DNA of 27,663 nt, from the NCBI GenBank assembly GCA_002327685.1, contig DCXN01000004.1:1-27663 (forward strand), given 5' to 3'. Under the pieces are notes generated by a model. That model saw nothing but the letters and a program-made list of their open reading frames with translations, had not been told where the DNA came from and did not search any database. This document shows positions 21,290-27,663 of this stretch, piece by piece (the stretch's first letter is position 1; every line of letters begins with the position of its first letter). The position numbers and the translations under genes are program-made. Source of the DNA: Patescibacteria group bacterium UBA2135. GTDB lineage: Bacteria > Patescibacteriota > Minisyncoccia > Phycocordibacterales > UBA2135.

Positions 21290-22420
21290 ATGCGTATCGT
21301 ACTTACCGGTGGTGGTACAGCTGGGCATTTTTACCCACTTATTGCTATCGCAGAAGAATTACATCGTATTGCAGAAGAAGAAAAGCTGTTGAAGCCGGAG
21401 CTTTTTTATGTGTCAGTTTCACCATATGACAAAAAGGCATTATTTGAAAATGATATAACATTTAAGAAAATTCTCTCTGGGAAAATGCGGCGGTATATAT
21501 CAATTTTCAGTATTTTTGATATTCTTAAACTTGCCATCGGTATCCCGCTTTCACTCTGGAAGATTTTTCGCATTTATCCAGATGTTATTGTAAGTAAAGG
21601 GGGGTATGCAAGTTTTCCTGTTGTATTTGCGGGACGCTTACTCCGTATTCCGCTGGTTATACACGAGTCTGATGCAGTTCCTGGTCGTACAAACATCTGG
21701 TCAGCACAGTTCGCAAGACGTGTTGCAGTTTCATGGGATGAAGCGGCGCAGTTTTTCCCCAAAGAAAAAACTGCCGTAGTTGGTCAACCTGTGCGCCATG
21801 CATTACTTCATCCAATATCGGAAGGTGCGCACGAATACTTGAAACTTGAAGAAGGAGTACCGTTGATTTTAGTACTTGGTGGTTCGCAAGGCGCAGCGCG
21901 TATCAATACTACTATTTTGGATGCACTTCCTCAATTAACAGAACGCTATCAAGTCATTCATCAGACAGGTATGGCGCATTTAGCAAATGCAAGGCAGATG
22001 GCGAGTGTTATACTTTCATCACAAGATAAACATACAAGCCGCTATAAACCATTTGGATACTTGAATGATCTTGCTCTGCGAATGTCTGCTGGCGTAGCAA
22101 CGATTGTCATCTCACGAGCTGGTTCAACAATTTTTGAGATTGCGGCATGGGGAATTCCATCTATTATCGTGCCGATTACAGCATCAAATGGTGATCACCA
22201 GAGAAAGAACGCATTTAGTTACGCGAGGAGGGGCGCGGCTATCATCATGGAAGAGAAAAATCTTACACCCAATCTTTTGTTGTCCGAGATAAAGCGTGTC
22301 ATGGAAAATGGAGCACTGCAGAAGGAAATGAAAACGGCAGCACAATCTTTCTTTAAGCAAGGCGCTGCCGCAAAAATTGCTCGCGAGGCAATTAAGATAG
22401 CGCTTAAACACGAACGATAG
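21290..22420 (+). CDS. murG: UDP-N-acetylglucosamine--undecaprenyl-PP-MurNAc-pentapeptide GlcNAc transferase
   Basis: Glycosyltransferase that turns lipid I into lipid II at the inner face of the membrane. The 376-residue GT-B product has the N-terminal Gly-rich loop GGGTAGHFYP (7-16), VSKGGYASFPVVFAGRLL, HESDAVPGRTN, the second Gly-rich loop LGGSQGAARIN (about 195-206) and the donor-binding segment SRAGSTIFEIAAWGIPSI. All family landmarks are present. Third gene of the mraY-ftsW-murG run. Confidence 0.96.
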   Translation: MRIVLTGGGTAGHFYPLIAIAEELHRIAEEEKLLKPELFYVSVSPYDKKALFENDITFKKILSGKMRRYISIFSIFDILKLAIGIPLSLWKIFRIYPDVIVSKGGYASFPVVFAGRLLRIPLVIHESDAVPGRTNIWSAQFARRVAVSWDEAAQFFPKEKTAVVGQPVRHALLHPISEGAHEYLKLEEGVPLILVLGGSQGAARINTTILDALPQLTERYQVIHQTGMAHLANARQMASVILSSQDKHTSRYKPFGYLNDLALRMSAGVATIVISRAGSTIFEIAAWGIPSIIVPITASNGDHQRKNAFSYARRGAAIIMEEKNLTPNLLLSEIKRVMENGALQKEMKTAAQSFFKQGAAAKIAREAIKIALKHER

Positions 22421-22429
22421 AACAATACC

Positions 22430-22513
22430 AATATACGAATTGTACGAATGATACAAATAATACTAATGCGACGTATTCGTATCCATTAGTATCATTCGTA
22501 CAATTCGTATATT
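22430..22513. repeat. Stop-to-start inverted repeat with 25-bp perfect stem, murG-gltX
   Basis: AATATACGAATTGTACGAAT-GATAC (22430-22454) is perfectly complementary to 22489-22513. Pairing continues outward to about 22424 and 22519 with one G-U. The stem begins within a few bases of the murG stop and ends about 10 bases before the gltX ATG. Confidence 0.92.
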
Positions 22514-22529
22514 AGTATTATTCATTTGC

Positions 22530-23924
22530 ATGACTCACAATTCTAACAAAGTGATTACCAGATTTGCTCCTTCTCCAACCGGAGCGCTTCATATTGGAAG
22601 TGCGCGTACCGCGCTTTTTAATTTTATATTCGCAAAACAAAACAAGGGAAAATTTATTTTGCGAATTGAGGACACGGACAAAGAGAGATCAAAAAAAGAA
22701 TATGAAAAAGATATTTTGGACGGGCTTCAATGGCTGGGAATAGAACACGATGAAATATATTACCAATCAAAAAGAGAGGATATTTATGAGAAGTATATAC
22801 AGCCATTACTTGAAAAAGAAATAATATATTTTTCCCCACCAGAAGAAGAAGAAAAAAAAGAAGGAATTCTTCGATTTAAGAATCCGAATAAGAAAATTAC
22901 TTTTAATGATGAAGTGCGTGGAGATATTACTTTTGACACTACGGAATTAGGAGATTTCGCTATTGCGCGAGATAAACAAACTCCACTTTATCATCTTGCT
23001 GTTGTTATAGATGATCACGAAATGGGAATCACGGATGTTATACGTGGAGAAGACCATATCTCAAATACGCCACGGCAAATTTTACTTCAAGAAGCGATAG
23101 GAGCTTCGCGCCCTCGATATACTCATATTCCTCTCATCTTGGCTCCGGATAGGACAAAATTATCTAAGCGCACGAATGCTACCGCGATTTTAGATTATAA
23201 AAAAGAAGGATACTTACCTGTAGCGCTGATAAATTTTATGACGCTTCTTGGGTGGTCGCCGCAGGTGAAAACTGAAAACCGACAACCGATAACCGACAAC
23301 AAACAACAAATAACCGATGACGTTGATGATGGGATTTTTTCTGCGGATGAGCTGGTTAAACGTTTTTCAGTTTCTGCAATCCAGAAAGGGGGAGCGATAT
23401 TTGATATAAATAAATTGCGCTTTATTAACCGTGAGCACCTAAAAAAGATCCCATTTGAACGGCTTAAAGCCGAAATTGAACTGTTTTTACCCTCTGAAAT
23501 GCGCAAAATGACGCCCCAAGCACATTCTGTACTCATACAGGTTATAATGGAAAAGATTGATGTTTTTAGCGATATTGAGGCGTTGTATAAAGCAGGAGAA
23601 TTTACATACTTTTGGGAACAGCCGACATACACCGTAGAGGCGCTTTTCTGGAAGGAAGAAAAAGACAGCGCGACTTTAGCGGAGAATATTGACAAATTAG
23701 TACAATTGTTATCTGAAATATCTCAAGAACAATTTACTGCTGATGTTGTTAAAAAGCATATTTGGTCGTATGCGACGGAACGAGGTAGGGGATCTGTGTT
23801 GTGGCCGTTTCGTTTTGCGCTTTCTGGTAAGGAAAAGTCGCCAGATCCGTTTGTTATAGCAGAAATACTTGGAAAGGAAGAAACCATAAGACGGCTTGAA
23901 TACGCGCGTGAGAAATTATTCTAA
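22530..23924 (+). CDS. gltX: Glutamate--tRNA ligase with a repeat-derived insertion
   Basis: Class I synthetase that charges tRNA-Glu. The 464-residue product has APSPTGALHIGSARTALFNF (HIGH-type motif 21-24), ILRIEDTD, and KLSKRTNATAI (KMSKS-type 210-214). Between LLGWSP and GIFSADELVKRFS, where relatives have only a few residues, lies QVKTENRQPITDNKQQITDD (about 245-264), encoded by a tandem word array. The reading frame stays open, and the insertion falls in a linker between the catalytic and anticodon-binding parts, so the enzyme is probably active. Whether it also charges tRNA-Gln cannot be judged here. Confidence 0.94.
   Translation: MTHNSNKVITRFAPSPTGALHIGSARTALFNFIFAKQNKGKFILRIEDTDKERSKKEYEKDILDGLQWLGIEHDEIYYQSKREDIYEKYIQPLLEKEIIYFSPPEEEEKKEGILRFKNPNKKITFNDEVRGDITFDTTELGDFAIARDKQTPLYHLAVVIDDHEMGITDVIRGEDHISNTPRQILLQEAIGASRPRYTHIPLILAPDRTKLSKRTNATAILDYKKEGYLPVALINFMTLLGWSPQVKTENRQPITDNKQQITDDVDDGIFSADELVKRFSVSAIQKGGAIFDINKLRFINREHLKKIPFERLKAEIELFLPSEMRKMTPQAHSVLIQVIMEKIDVFSDIEALYKAGEFTYFWEQPTYTVEALFWKEEKDSATLAENIDKLVQLLSEISQEQFTADVVKKHIWSYATERGRGSVLWPFRFALSGKEKSPDPFVIAEILGKEETIRRLEYAREKLF
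23272..23321 (+). repeat. Tandem word array inside gltX
   Basis: About 50 bp of ACCGACAAC, CGATAACC and AACAACAAA words lie in frame within gltX. The words resemble arms of the intergenic repeats at 15631-15699 and 26436-26503 (AACCAATA, ATAACC, CAACAACTCGCAACC on one strand). It encodes about residues 248-264. Confidence 0.75.
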
Positions 23925-23931
23925 ATTTCTA

Positions 23932-24066
23932 ATTCACCTAATTCACCTAATTTCTAATAAAATTCCAAAATTCTCAAATAACCAAAACCAAAAATTTTTT
24001 AGAATTAGGAATTGTGTTATTGGACATTTTATTAGGTGAATTAGAAATTAGATGAATTAGGTGAAT
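23932..24066. repeat. Stop-to-start inverted repeat, gltX to M23 peptidase gene
   Basis: ATTCACCTAATTCACCTAAT plus TTCTAAT (23932-23958) pairs with 24040-24066 at 26 of 27. The left arm starts within 8 bases of the gltX stop and the right arm ends 8 bases before the next ATG. TTATTGGACATT and TTAGGTGAATTAG words are shared with the gaps before 9219 and 14299. Confidence 0.9.
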
Positions 24067-24074
24067 TTTATTTA

Positions 24075-25358
24075 ATGTTTACTCTACGTAATAAAATTAT
24101 TCTCCTCATTCTACTCCTGTTTTTTACTGTTCATCTTCCTGCTATTGCCAATACCATTAACGAACTAGAATCAAATATTCAAGAACGCAACAGTGAAATA
24201 CGTGAACTTGAAGAAGAAATTTCTGAACTTGGCGGACAGATTGATTTAGTTGGAGCGGAAGCTAAAACACTTGAAAATGCGCTCAAGCAACTTAACTTAA
24301 CAGATCGTAAATTAACCACGGATACTCGCTTAACACGACAAAAAATTACAGGGACAGGACTTGCCATTGAAGAACTTGCGCTTGGAATCATTGATAAAGA
24401 GCAACAAATTCAGATTGGTGGCGCCGCGCTTGCGCAGTCTTTACGGAATATTCACGAACTTGAATCCCGCAGTTTTATTGAAATCATTTTCTCGCAAGAT
24501 GGGTTTTCAGGATTTTGGAATAGTGTGCAAGGGTTACAGCAGTTTCAAGGCGAAGTAAATGGACGAGTGCATAGCCTGCAGGCGCTGAAACGGGAATTTG
24601 AGGGTTCTAAAAAAGCATCAGAGCGCGAACAGAAAAATCTAATTGCATATAATGTTCGTCTTGGAGATCAGCAGGAAATTGTCAAACAAAACAAAGATGT
24701 AAAAAATATTCTGCTAAAAGAAACAAAAAACAAAGAATCAAACTACAAAGAATTACTTAACGAACGTCTAGCTCGCAGAGAAGCGCTTGAGCAGGAATTG
24801 CGTGACTTTGAAGCACAGCTTCGTGTTGAAATTGACCCAAAAAGTCTGCCGCGTCCAGGGGAGGGTGTTTTGCGTTGGCCGATAGATTCTGTAAAGGTTA
24901 CTCAGTATTTTGGAAATACACCTTTTGCAAGCAAAAATCCACAAGTCTATAATGGCGCGGGGCACAATGGTATTGACTTGCGTGCGGCGCCTGGAACAGT
25001 TATCAAGAATGCCGCAAACGGTGTTGTAGTGGATACTGGCAATACGGATACAGTACACGGCTGTTACTCGTATGGTAAGTGGGTGTTAATACGACACTAT
25101 AATGGTCTTGCAACGCTTTACGCGCATCTCTCACTCATTCGTGCGACACCAGGGCAAGAAGTTTCGACAGGAGATATAATCGGATACAGCGGTAATACCG
25201 GCTATTCAACAGGACCGCATTTACATCTTGGAGTATACGCGGCAAATGCTGTGCGGGTTGTAAAACTCGGTGATATAAAGGAAATTACTAATTGTGGCGC
25301 AGCGCATATTCCAGTATCACCACCCAATGGATATCTAAATCCGTTGTCGTACTTCTAG
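24075..25358 (+). CDS. Secreted M23 metallopeptidase with N-terminal coiled coil (EnvC/NlpD-like layout)
   Basis: The 427-residue product has a signal peptide or anchor (hydrophobic 8-26), a long charged coiled-coil region (about 27-75 and 165-250), and a C-terminal M23 domain (about 265-427). The zinc ligands and catalytic residues look intact: GHNGID (His297, Asp301), LYAHLS (His351) and PHLHLGV (His382, His384). It is therefore probably an active peptidoglycan endopeptidase and not a degenerate activator. Two Cys (330, 407) flank the last strands and could form a disulfide. Position after mraY-ftsW-murG-gltX suggests a role in wall remodelling at division; this is inference. Confidence 0.9.
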   Translation: MFTLRNKIILLILLLFFTVHLPAIANTINELESNIQERNSEIRELEEEISELGGQIDLVGAEAKTLENALKQLNLTDRKLTTDTRLTRQKITGTGLAIEELALGIIDKEQQIQIGGAALAQSLRNIHELESRSFIEIIFSQDGFSGFWNSVQGLQQFQGEVNGRVHSLQALKREFEGSKKASEREQKNLIAYNVRLGDQQEIVKQNKDVKNILLKETKNKESNYKELLNERLARREALEQELRDFEAQLRVEIDPKSLPRPGEGVLRWPIDSVKVTQYFGNTPFASKNPQVYNGAGHNGIDLRAAPGTVIKNAANGVVVDTGNTDTVHGCYSYGKWVLIRHYNGLATLYAHLSLIRATPGQEVSTGDIIGYSGNTGYSTGPHLHLGVYAANAVRVVKLGDIKEITNCGAAHIPVSPPNGYLNPLSYF

Positions 25359-25423
25359 GTGAGTAACGTAAATTGTTGAACGCTTTGCGCTACACGATTT
25401 ATGATTCGCGTTACACGATTGTG

Positions 25424-25432
25424 TGGTATAAT
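25424..25432 (+). promoter_or_regulatory. Leaderless extended -10 promoter of the 25439 gene
   Basis: TGG-TATAAT (TG at 25424, -10 box 25427-25432), exactly six bases before ATG. No clear -35 box. TACACGATT is repeated directly upstream (about 25391 and 25412). This site supports 25439 as start over an in-frame TTG at 25373. Confidence 0.75.
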
Positions 25433-25438
25433 ATTACC

Positions 25439-25747
25439 ATGGTTCATATTTCTCAAAATACTGGCTTCATCAAACTCGTTATCATAATAATAATCATCAT
25501 TCTCGTGTTGAGTTATTTTAATATTGATATCCGTGGCATTGTGGAATCTCCACAGTCGCAATCTAATTTACAATATGTCTGGAATTGGGTAGTGCTTGTT
25601 TGGGATAATTATCTTGCAAACCCTGTCTTGTATTTCTGGAATAACATATTTATAGATCTACTGTGGGAATCATTTGTAGACAATCTAGAGCGTATTAAGC
25701 AAGGCCAGCCGCATGACTTTGAGCTGAATGCACCGCGGGTTCCTTAG
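25439..25747 (+). CDS. Small single-pass membrane protein, uncharacterised (102 aa)
   Basis: No family recognised. The 102-residue product has one strong membrane helix, an Ile-rich stretch at about 12-27 (LVIIIIIIILVLSYF). A Trp/aromatic-rich region follows (YVWNWVVLVWDNYLANPVLY), then a hydrophilic end FELNAPRVP. The short positively poor N-terminus leaves topology open. The start is chosen from the leaderless promoter geometry. The TAG stop lies in the loop of a 7-bp hairpin (25738-25744 with 25749-25755). Confidence 0.65.
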   Translation: MVHISQNTGFIKLVIIIIIIILVLSYFNIDIRGIVESPQSQSNLQYVWNWVVLVWDNYLANPVLYFWNNIFIDLLWESFVDNLERIKQGQPHDFELNAPRVP

Positions 25748-25774
25748 CAGGAACCACAGACACACGTAGGATTT

Positions 25775-25783
25775 TGTTATAGA
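25775..25783 (+). promoter_or_regulatory. Candidate extended -10 promoter of the 25793 gene
   Basis: TGT-TATAGA (TG at 25775, box 25778-25783). Transcription would start about two or three bases before the ATG, nearly leaderless. An alternative TTATAG at 25785 is too close. Confidence 0.45.
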
Positions 25784-25792
25784 ATTATAGTA

Positions 25793-26461
25793 ATGGGACA
25801 TGGAAAATTAGGAAAACAAAAGCGAAAAGGGTGGCAGATTAAAGACCTAAAGAGGGGATTTGAAAAATTTTATGAAATACATGGACATTATCCAGCGTCT
25901 CATGAAATTGATACATTTGAACACTTACCGTCATCGCGGTCTATTCAGAGGAAATTTGGCGGTTTAGTGCGTATTAGAGAGGAGTTAGGGCTTAGTACGT
26001 CATTTGATTTGCGGGCAGGGGAGCATAGCAGTAAAAGAGCGAAAGAAATCAATGCGCGGGCGCATAAGATTGAAAAAGAAATACATGATTATCTAGTCGG
26101 CATATTCGGAATAGAATTTGTTCATAGGGAGCATTTTTTTACTGATGACAGAAGGACGCGAACAGATTTTTTTGTATACTGCGAAAACGGAAATTTTTCA
26201 GTTGATGTATTTTTTCCAAAAAACAAGCGCAATCTTACTGGCTGTCTAAACAGTAAAATGAGGACATATAAGAACATTAGCATGCTTCAGTATCCTGTTA
26301 TTTTTTTACAAATGAACAGCGAGATGTCTGACGAAGAGGTTTGCGAGACTTTGGCGCGAAAGAAAAATAAATTACACAAATATCAGCGCGTAATGAATTT
26401 AGGCGAGTTTAAGGAGTTCTGTGAGGAAAGAAATTCACAACATGCAACCCTCAACCAATAG
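25793..26461 (+). CDS. HNH-associated-repeat protein with possible nuclease-like C-terminus
   Basis: The 222-residue product starts with a very basic tail. Residues about 17-67 match the pattern of the homing-endonuclease-associated repeat, a small DNA-binding module: HGHYPASHEID, then LPSSRSIQRKFGGLVRIREE. After a linker, residues about 88-190 recall a PD-(D/E)XK-type fold: KIEKEIHDYL, RTRTDFFVY (Asp125), SVDVFFPKNK (Asp138), then LQYPVIFLQ. The usual Lys two places after the second acid is Phe140, so catalysis is doubtful. No HNH motif is seen. A role in DNA binding or defence is a guess. The last codons (QHATLNQ) are encoded by a repeat arm. Confidence 0.55.
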   Translation: MGHGKLGKQKRKGWQIKDLKRGFEKFYEIHGHYPASHEIDTFEHLPSSRSIQRKFGGLVRIREELGLSTSFDLRAGEHSSKRAKEINARAHKIEKEIHDYLVGIFGIEFVHREHFFTDDRRTRTDFFVYCENGNFSVDVFFPKNKRNLTGCLNSKMRTYKNISMLQYPVIFLQMNSEMSDEEVCETLARKKNKLHKYQRVMNLGEFKEFCEERNSQHATLNQ

Positions 26462-26525
26462 CATCATTGCAGGTTATCGGTTCGGTTGCGAGTTGTTGGT
26501 TATCAGGTCGCACAAGCGACCTGAT
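26436..26525. repeat. Imperfect inverted repeat and hairpin after the 25793 gene
   Basis: 26436-26460 (overlapping the gene's last codons) reverse-complements 26472-26503 imperfectly; shared words are GCAACC, AACCAATA and ATAACC. Next is a perfect 10-bp hairpin, ATCAGGTCGC (26502-26511) with 26516-26525, loop ACAA. It has no T-run on either strand. Beyond it, 26526-26664 holds ATTGTGCG/CGCACAAC arms and AACAATTAAC words, and no gene that I can support. Confidence 0.65.
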
Positions 26526-26664
26526 AAAAAGGTATATTGTGCGACGTTATGTTTCCCGAAGAATAAGGGCGTTTATACAGCCCCCTCCTGCGCTACGCAC
26601 AACAATTAACAAGTAACCATTAACAATTGACTCAACGAATAAATTGCGTGTCAAATGTCAAAGG

Positions 26665-27663
26665 TTACATGTCAAATGTTTTCCCAATTTGAACATCCTT
26701 TTTTCTGTAATAAATTAAATTTAAAAGAAGTGACGCGACAGCTCCAATTATAAATGCCCATTGAATATTTGTTACTAAAAGCAATAAGCCCACGAGTATC
26801 AAGCCGCATGCTTTACCTGAATGCATTGCCATTTCGCGTATGACAGTGAATTCATCAACGTAGTGCCCTTGATCTGCTGTCATGTCGTATAAAAGCGTCT
26901 GAAACGGCGTACGAGTGAATATTTTTGTAATACCATGATACAATCCTGCAATAAATATATGGAACGCAGTCAATACAAATATTTTTGCAACCCATCCTAT
27001 GGCATAAAAAATACTGCCCAAACGCAATGTCTTATATTTATGCAGATCATCAAGGTCAAGGTATTTTCCAAGCGCCAATTGTAAAATAAGGGTTAGACCT
27101 ACCACTACCGTAGAAAGAGCGCCAACCGCGAAATAGTTTCCATCTAGTAGTTGAAAAATAAATATGGGCCATATTACAATCGCAATGGCATTCTCTGCGC
27201 CATTTGCAAATATCGCGAGCATGGGAGCGCGGTGCTCTTTTGAACAAAAATGCTTCCAGGTTTCTCTATAGTTCCAGGTAAATTTTTCATGCACCTTTGG
27301 TGTGCGAAAGAAAATAAACGCCGCGACAACATATAAAAAAATAGCAATAAAAAATAAAATATCAAAACCACTTTTACTGATGATAATACCTGCCGCAATT
27401 GGTCCGAGAACCCCAAGAAAGCTACGCGTTGCAAACATAGCACTTACTTCCCTCCCCCGATTTAAACTATCAGTAAATTTTGCAAAATCAACGTGGTATG
27501 GCAGCCAGAAAAATATTCGGTGTAACAGTAGAGCAAATGCGGCAAGTACCGCAAATATAAATATTTTTTCTGGGTTGGCAGATAAAAGGATGACAAAAAA
27601 TATGGCACCAAACAATGTTCCTACTGTAAGTGCTTTGCGGAACCCGAATTTGTTCATATATTG
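26665..27663 (-). CDS. Major facilitator superfamily transporter, N-terminus outside the window
   Basis: At least 330 residues with about nine or ten membrane helices. The visible part begins QYMNKFGFRKAL, which resembles the conserved loop between helices 2 and 3 of MFS proteins. The frame stays open to the window edge, so the ATG at 27657 is probably internal and the gene is partial. HEKFTWNYRETWKHFCSKEH looks like the central cytoplasmic loop between the two six-helix halves. The substrate cannot be inferred. Converges with the 25793 gene. The last codons overlap a direct repeat TGTCAAATGT (about 26649-26680). Confidence 0.75.
   Translation of the reverse strand, partial: QYMNKFGFRKALTVGTLFGAIFFVILLSANPEKIFIFAVLAAFALLLHRIFFWLPYHVDFAKFTDSLNRGREVSAMFATRSFLGVLGPIAAGIIISKSGFDILFFIAIFLYVVAAFIFFRTPKVHEKFTWNYRETWKHFCSKEHRAPMLAIFANGAENAIAIVIWPIFIFQLLDGNYFAVGALSTVVVGLTLILQLALGKYLDLDDLHKYKTLRLGSIFYAIGWVAKIFVLTAFHIFIAGLYHGITKIFTRTPFQTLLYDMTADQGHYVDEFTVIREMAMHSGKACGLILVGLLLLVTNIQWAFIIGAVASLLLNLIYYRKKDVQIGKTFDM

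Noticed and set aside
2294..24074. CRISPR array
   Set aside because: Tandem 7-9 nt words and inverted arms have no regular repeat-spacer pattern and no cas genes are present.
26502..26530. Terminator for the MFS gene or the 25793 gene
   Set aside because: The 10-bp hairpin is not followed by T on the plus strand, and on the minus strand the T-run precedes the stem.
26421..26609. 62-codon plus-strand frame after the 25793 gene
   Set aside because: Overlaps that gene and then runs through repeat hairpins; no start signal.
1..27663. tRNA or rRNA genes
   Set aside because: I looked for T-loop words and cloverleaf-like segments in the gaps and saw none I could support.

Overview
The window reads like a piece of a streamlined candidate-phyla-radiation genome, most likely Parcubacteria (Patescibacteria). 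This is inferred from gene content, not from a database search. The signs are a minimal ribosomal gene cluster ending rpsD-rpoA-rplQ-rplM-rpsI, a cysteine-free S4, a short AspRS without the usual bacterial insertion domain, AT-rich DNA, and several small lineage-specific genes with no recognisable family.

Layout. 1-3721: ribosomal proteins and the RNA polymerase alpha subunit. 3838-4179 (minus): an orphan gene. 4296-8146: the grpE-dnaK-dnaJ chaperone set. 8243-12047: a PlsC-like acyltransferase, a dehydrogenase resembling cyanobacterial acyl-ACP reductase, and a membrane histidine kinase. 12319-13104 (minus): two small membrane or secreted proteins with their own promoters and terminators. 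13233-18045: trpS, aspS, scpA, scpB and a D,D-carboxypeptidase. 18149-18859: an orphan gene with an in-frame stop. 18937-25358: mraY, ftsW, murG, gltX and an M23 peptidase, mostly peptidoglycan assembly and remodelling. 25439-26461: two uncharacterised genes, one with an HNH-associated repeat. 26665 to the window end (minus): a transporter cut by the window edge.

The most striking feature lies between the genes. Most same-strand gaps carry an inverted repeat whose left arm starts at or near the upstream stop codon and whose right arm ends at or near the next start codon. Arms are often built from 7-9 nt words repeated in tandem. Genes with such a leader show no clear Shine-Dalgarno sequence. 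Two other initiation styles coexist. Four genes (grpE, trpS, mraY, 25439-25747) have a -10 box exactly 6 nt before ATG, which implies leaderless mRNA. Four orphan genes (3838-4179, 12319-12480, 12757-13104, 18149-18685) have consensus promoters, 35-55 nt leaders with purine-rich Shine-Dalgarno-like sites, and nearly all have hairpin terminators.

Related repeats recur across the window. An 89-bp element flanks ftsW in opposite orientations with 3 mismatches. A 71-nt hairpin element occurs at 1-71 and 898-968. A word array of the same style lies inside the gltX coding sequence. Whether the elements bridge stop to start for re-initiation, are RNA-processing sites, or are a class of dispersed repeat cannot be decided from sequence alone.
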